Positions 13,742 through 15,209 of a stretch of 15,209 nucleotides of DNA are shown piece after piece. The notes below the pieces were generated by a model. It ran no database searches and was not told the DNA's origin. It saw only the letters and a program-made list of their open reading frames with translations. Source of the DNA: Lachnospiraceae bacterium (GTDB taxonomy: Bacteria > Bacillota > Clostridia > Lachnospirales > Lachnospiraceae); contig JAHZHB010000072.1 of assembly GCA_019420465.1 (NCBI GenBank), forward strand, positions 1 to 15,209, read 5' to 3'. The translations under genes and the position numbers were made by a program. Each line of letters starts with the position of its first letter. The stretch's first letter is position 1.

Positions 13742-15209
13742 ATGAAAACGGACAGTTACAAAAACCCGGAGTATTACCGTAACCGTGAGATGAGCTGGCT
13801 CAGCTTTGATGAGCGTATCCTGGAAGAGGCAAAGGACAGGACGCTGCCGCTGTTTGAACGGCTAAAATTCTTAAGTATATCTGCTTCCAATCTGGACGAG
13901 TTTTTTATGGTCCGTGTGGCTTCGGTCCGGGATATGATGAAAGCGGGCATCGACAGACGTGATATCGCCGGTCTGACACCGAAGGAGCAGTTTAAGCTGA
14001 TTCTTCCGCGTACGCACGAGCTGATGCAGGCACAGTATCAGGTGTATAACAGATCTCTGCTTCCGGCACTGGAGAGTATCGGCCTTAAGGTGATCACTTC
14101 CTTTGAAAATCTGACAAAGGAGCAGCAGGAGGATGTGGACCGCTATTTTATGGAGGATATCTATCCTGTACTGACACCGATGGCGATGGATTCGGCCAGA
14201 CCGTTTCCGCTGATCGCCAACAAGGCATTAAATATCGGACTTCTGATCCGCAAAAAGGATGCGAAAAAGGAGGATGAGCTGGAGTTTGCCACGGTGCAGG
14301 TGCCGTCTGTGCTGCCAAGGCTCTATGAGCTGCCGGACCAGGGGGATGATGTGCGCCGCGTGATTCTGCTTGAAGAGATCATCCGCAGAAATATCGGCTG
14401 TCTGTTTCTGGGCAATGAGGTGATCTGTGCCAGTCCGTACCGTGTGACGCGTGATGCGGATATGGAGATCGATGAGGATGATGCGGAGGATCTGTTAAAG
14501 GAGATCCAGAGACAGCTCAAAAAGCGTCGCTGGGGTCAGGTGATCCGTCTGGAAGTGGAAGAGGGGATCAATAAGAGACTGCTGAAGATCCTGAAGGATG
14601 AGCTGGAAGTCCGTGAGGACAATATATATATGTTTAATGGTCCGCTGGATCTGACATTCCTGATGAAGATGTACGGGATGAAGGGGTTTGAGGATTACAA
14701 GGTGCCGGGGTACACACCGGCGGCTGTACCGGCATTGATGAATGAGGATACGATCTTTGAAAATATACAGAAAAAGGATATTCTTCTGCATCATCCGTAT
14801 ATGACGTTTGATCCGGTGGTGGATTTTATCCGTCAGGGTGCCATGGATCCGCAGGTGCTGGCGATCAAGATGACACTGTACCGTGTCAGCGGTAATTCGC
14901 CGATCATTGCAGCACTGGCGCAGGCGGCGGATAATGGCAAGCAGGTGACGGTTCTGGTCGAGCTGAAAGCGCGATTCGATGAGGAAAACAATATCGGCTG
15001 GGCGAAAAAGCTGGAAAAAGCGGGCTGTCATGTCATCTATGGCCTTCTGGGACTGAAAACGCACAGTAAGATCGCGCTGATCGTGCGTCGTGAGGAGGAT
15101 GGTATCCGCCGGTATGTGCATCTGGGAACGGGTAACTACAATGATTCTACGGCCAGACTGTACACGGACTGTGGTATCCTGACGTGTGACCGGGAGATCG
15201 GGGAGGATG
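13742..15209 (+). CDS. ppk1: Polyphosphate kinase 1, N-terminal 489 residues (3' end outside window)
   Basis: PPK1 reversibly polymerises the terminal phosphate of ATP into polyphosphate. The frame is open to the window edge; about 700 residues are usual, so some 200 are missing. Seen: the N-terminal signature NREMSWLSFDERILEEA (14-30) and SASNLDEFFMVRVA (47-60), with N50 at the ATP-contact position; DIYPVLTPMAMDSARPFPLI of the head domain; MFNGPLDLTFL; the LYRVSGNSPII loop with R381; VELKARFDEENNIGWA; and GLKTHSKIALIVRR, in which H441 is the histidine that becomes phosphorylated (H435 in E. coli). GTGNYNDSTARLYTD follows. The second catalytic histidine lies beyond the edge. The gene is probably co-transcribed with the Ppx-HD gene. 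No substitution of a known key residue is seen in the part present. Confidence 0.96.
   Translation, partial: MKTDSYKNPEYYRNREMSWLSFDERILEEAKDRTLPLFERLKFLSISASNLDEFFMVRVASVRDMMKAGIDRRDIAGLTPKEQFKLILPRTHELMQAQYQVYNRSLLPALESIGLKVITSFENLTKEQQEDVDRYFMEDIYPVLTPMAMDSARPFPLIANKALNIGLLIRKKDAKKEDELEFATVQVPSVLPRLYELPDQGDDVRRVILLEEIIRRNIGCLFLGNEVICASPYRVTRDADMEIDEDDAEDLLKEIQRQLKKRRWGQVIRLEVEEGINKRLLKILKDELEVREDNIYMFNGPLDLTFLMKMYGMKGFEDYKVPGYTPAAVPALMNEDTIFENIQKKDILLHHPYMTFDPVVDFIRQGAMDPQVLAIKMTLYRVSGNSPIIAALAQAADNGKQVTVLVELKARFDEENNIGWAKKLEKAGCHVIYGLLGLKTHSKIALIVRREEDGIRRYVHLGTGNYNDSTARLYTDCGILTCDREIGED

Noticed and set aside
1..15209. tRNA genes, CRISPR arrays, insertion sequences, phage or toxin-antitoxin modules
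   Set aside because: None of their signatures was seen; every gene-sized stretch is accounted for by the features listed.

Overview
The window looks like ordinary chromosome from a low-to-mid GC Gram-positive Clostridia bacterium, most likely a Lachnospiraceae member. The grounds are a dnaG-rpoD-trmK order, strong AGGAGG-type ribosome sites, SigA-type promoters, a class A RNase P RNA, a pyrB-pyrI pair, and protein sequences of clostridial flavour. The genus is not decidable by eye. No tRNA, CRISPR array, insertion sequence, prophage or integration signature was found.

Layout. 1-2850: the end of dnaG (DNA primase), then rpoD (housekeeping sigma factor) and trmK (tRNA m1A22 methyltransferase), a replication/transcription/tRNA-modification operon. 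A strong hairpin terminator follows at 2893-2935. 2961-4637: a nucleoside (uridine-type) kinase with a threonyl-tRNA-synthetase-like N-terminus, whose ribosome site lies directly after that terminator. 4638-5242: a 605-base stretch without protein genes, filled by rnpB on the minus strand, with a two-way terminator at its 3' end and back-to-back promoters at its 5' end. 5243-6587: a HAD-family hydrolase and an overlapping maf (nucleotide pyrophosphatase) form a small operon. 6677-8155: promoter, pyrB, pyrI and terminator, encoding both subunits of aspartate carbamoyltransferase. 8183-10692: promoter, folC (folate polyglutamylation) and pheA (chorismate mutase/prephenate dehydratase with an ACT domain). 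10756-15209: an AAA+ ATPase of the DUF815 family, a Ppx/GppA-type phosphatase fused to an HD domain, and ppk1 (polyphosphate kinase, cut by the window edge).

Every protein gene is on the plus strand; only rnpB is on the minus strand. The functional themes are replication and transcription, RNA processing, nucleotide supply and clean-up (kinase, maf, pyrBI), folate, phenylalanine synthesis, and polyphosphate turnover. I did not find a convincing undescribed system. The most interesting items are the DUF815/Ppx-HD/PPK1 neighbourhood, the altered phosphate-binding motif in the Ppx-like protein, the terminator pressed against the kinase ribosome site, and the sigma-factor insertion. All of these are moderate leads.
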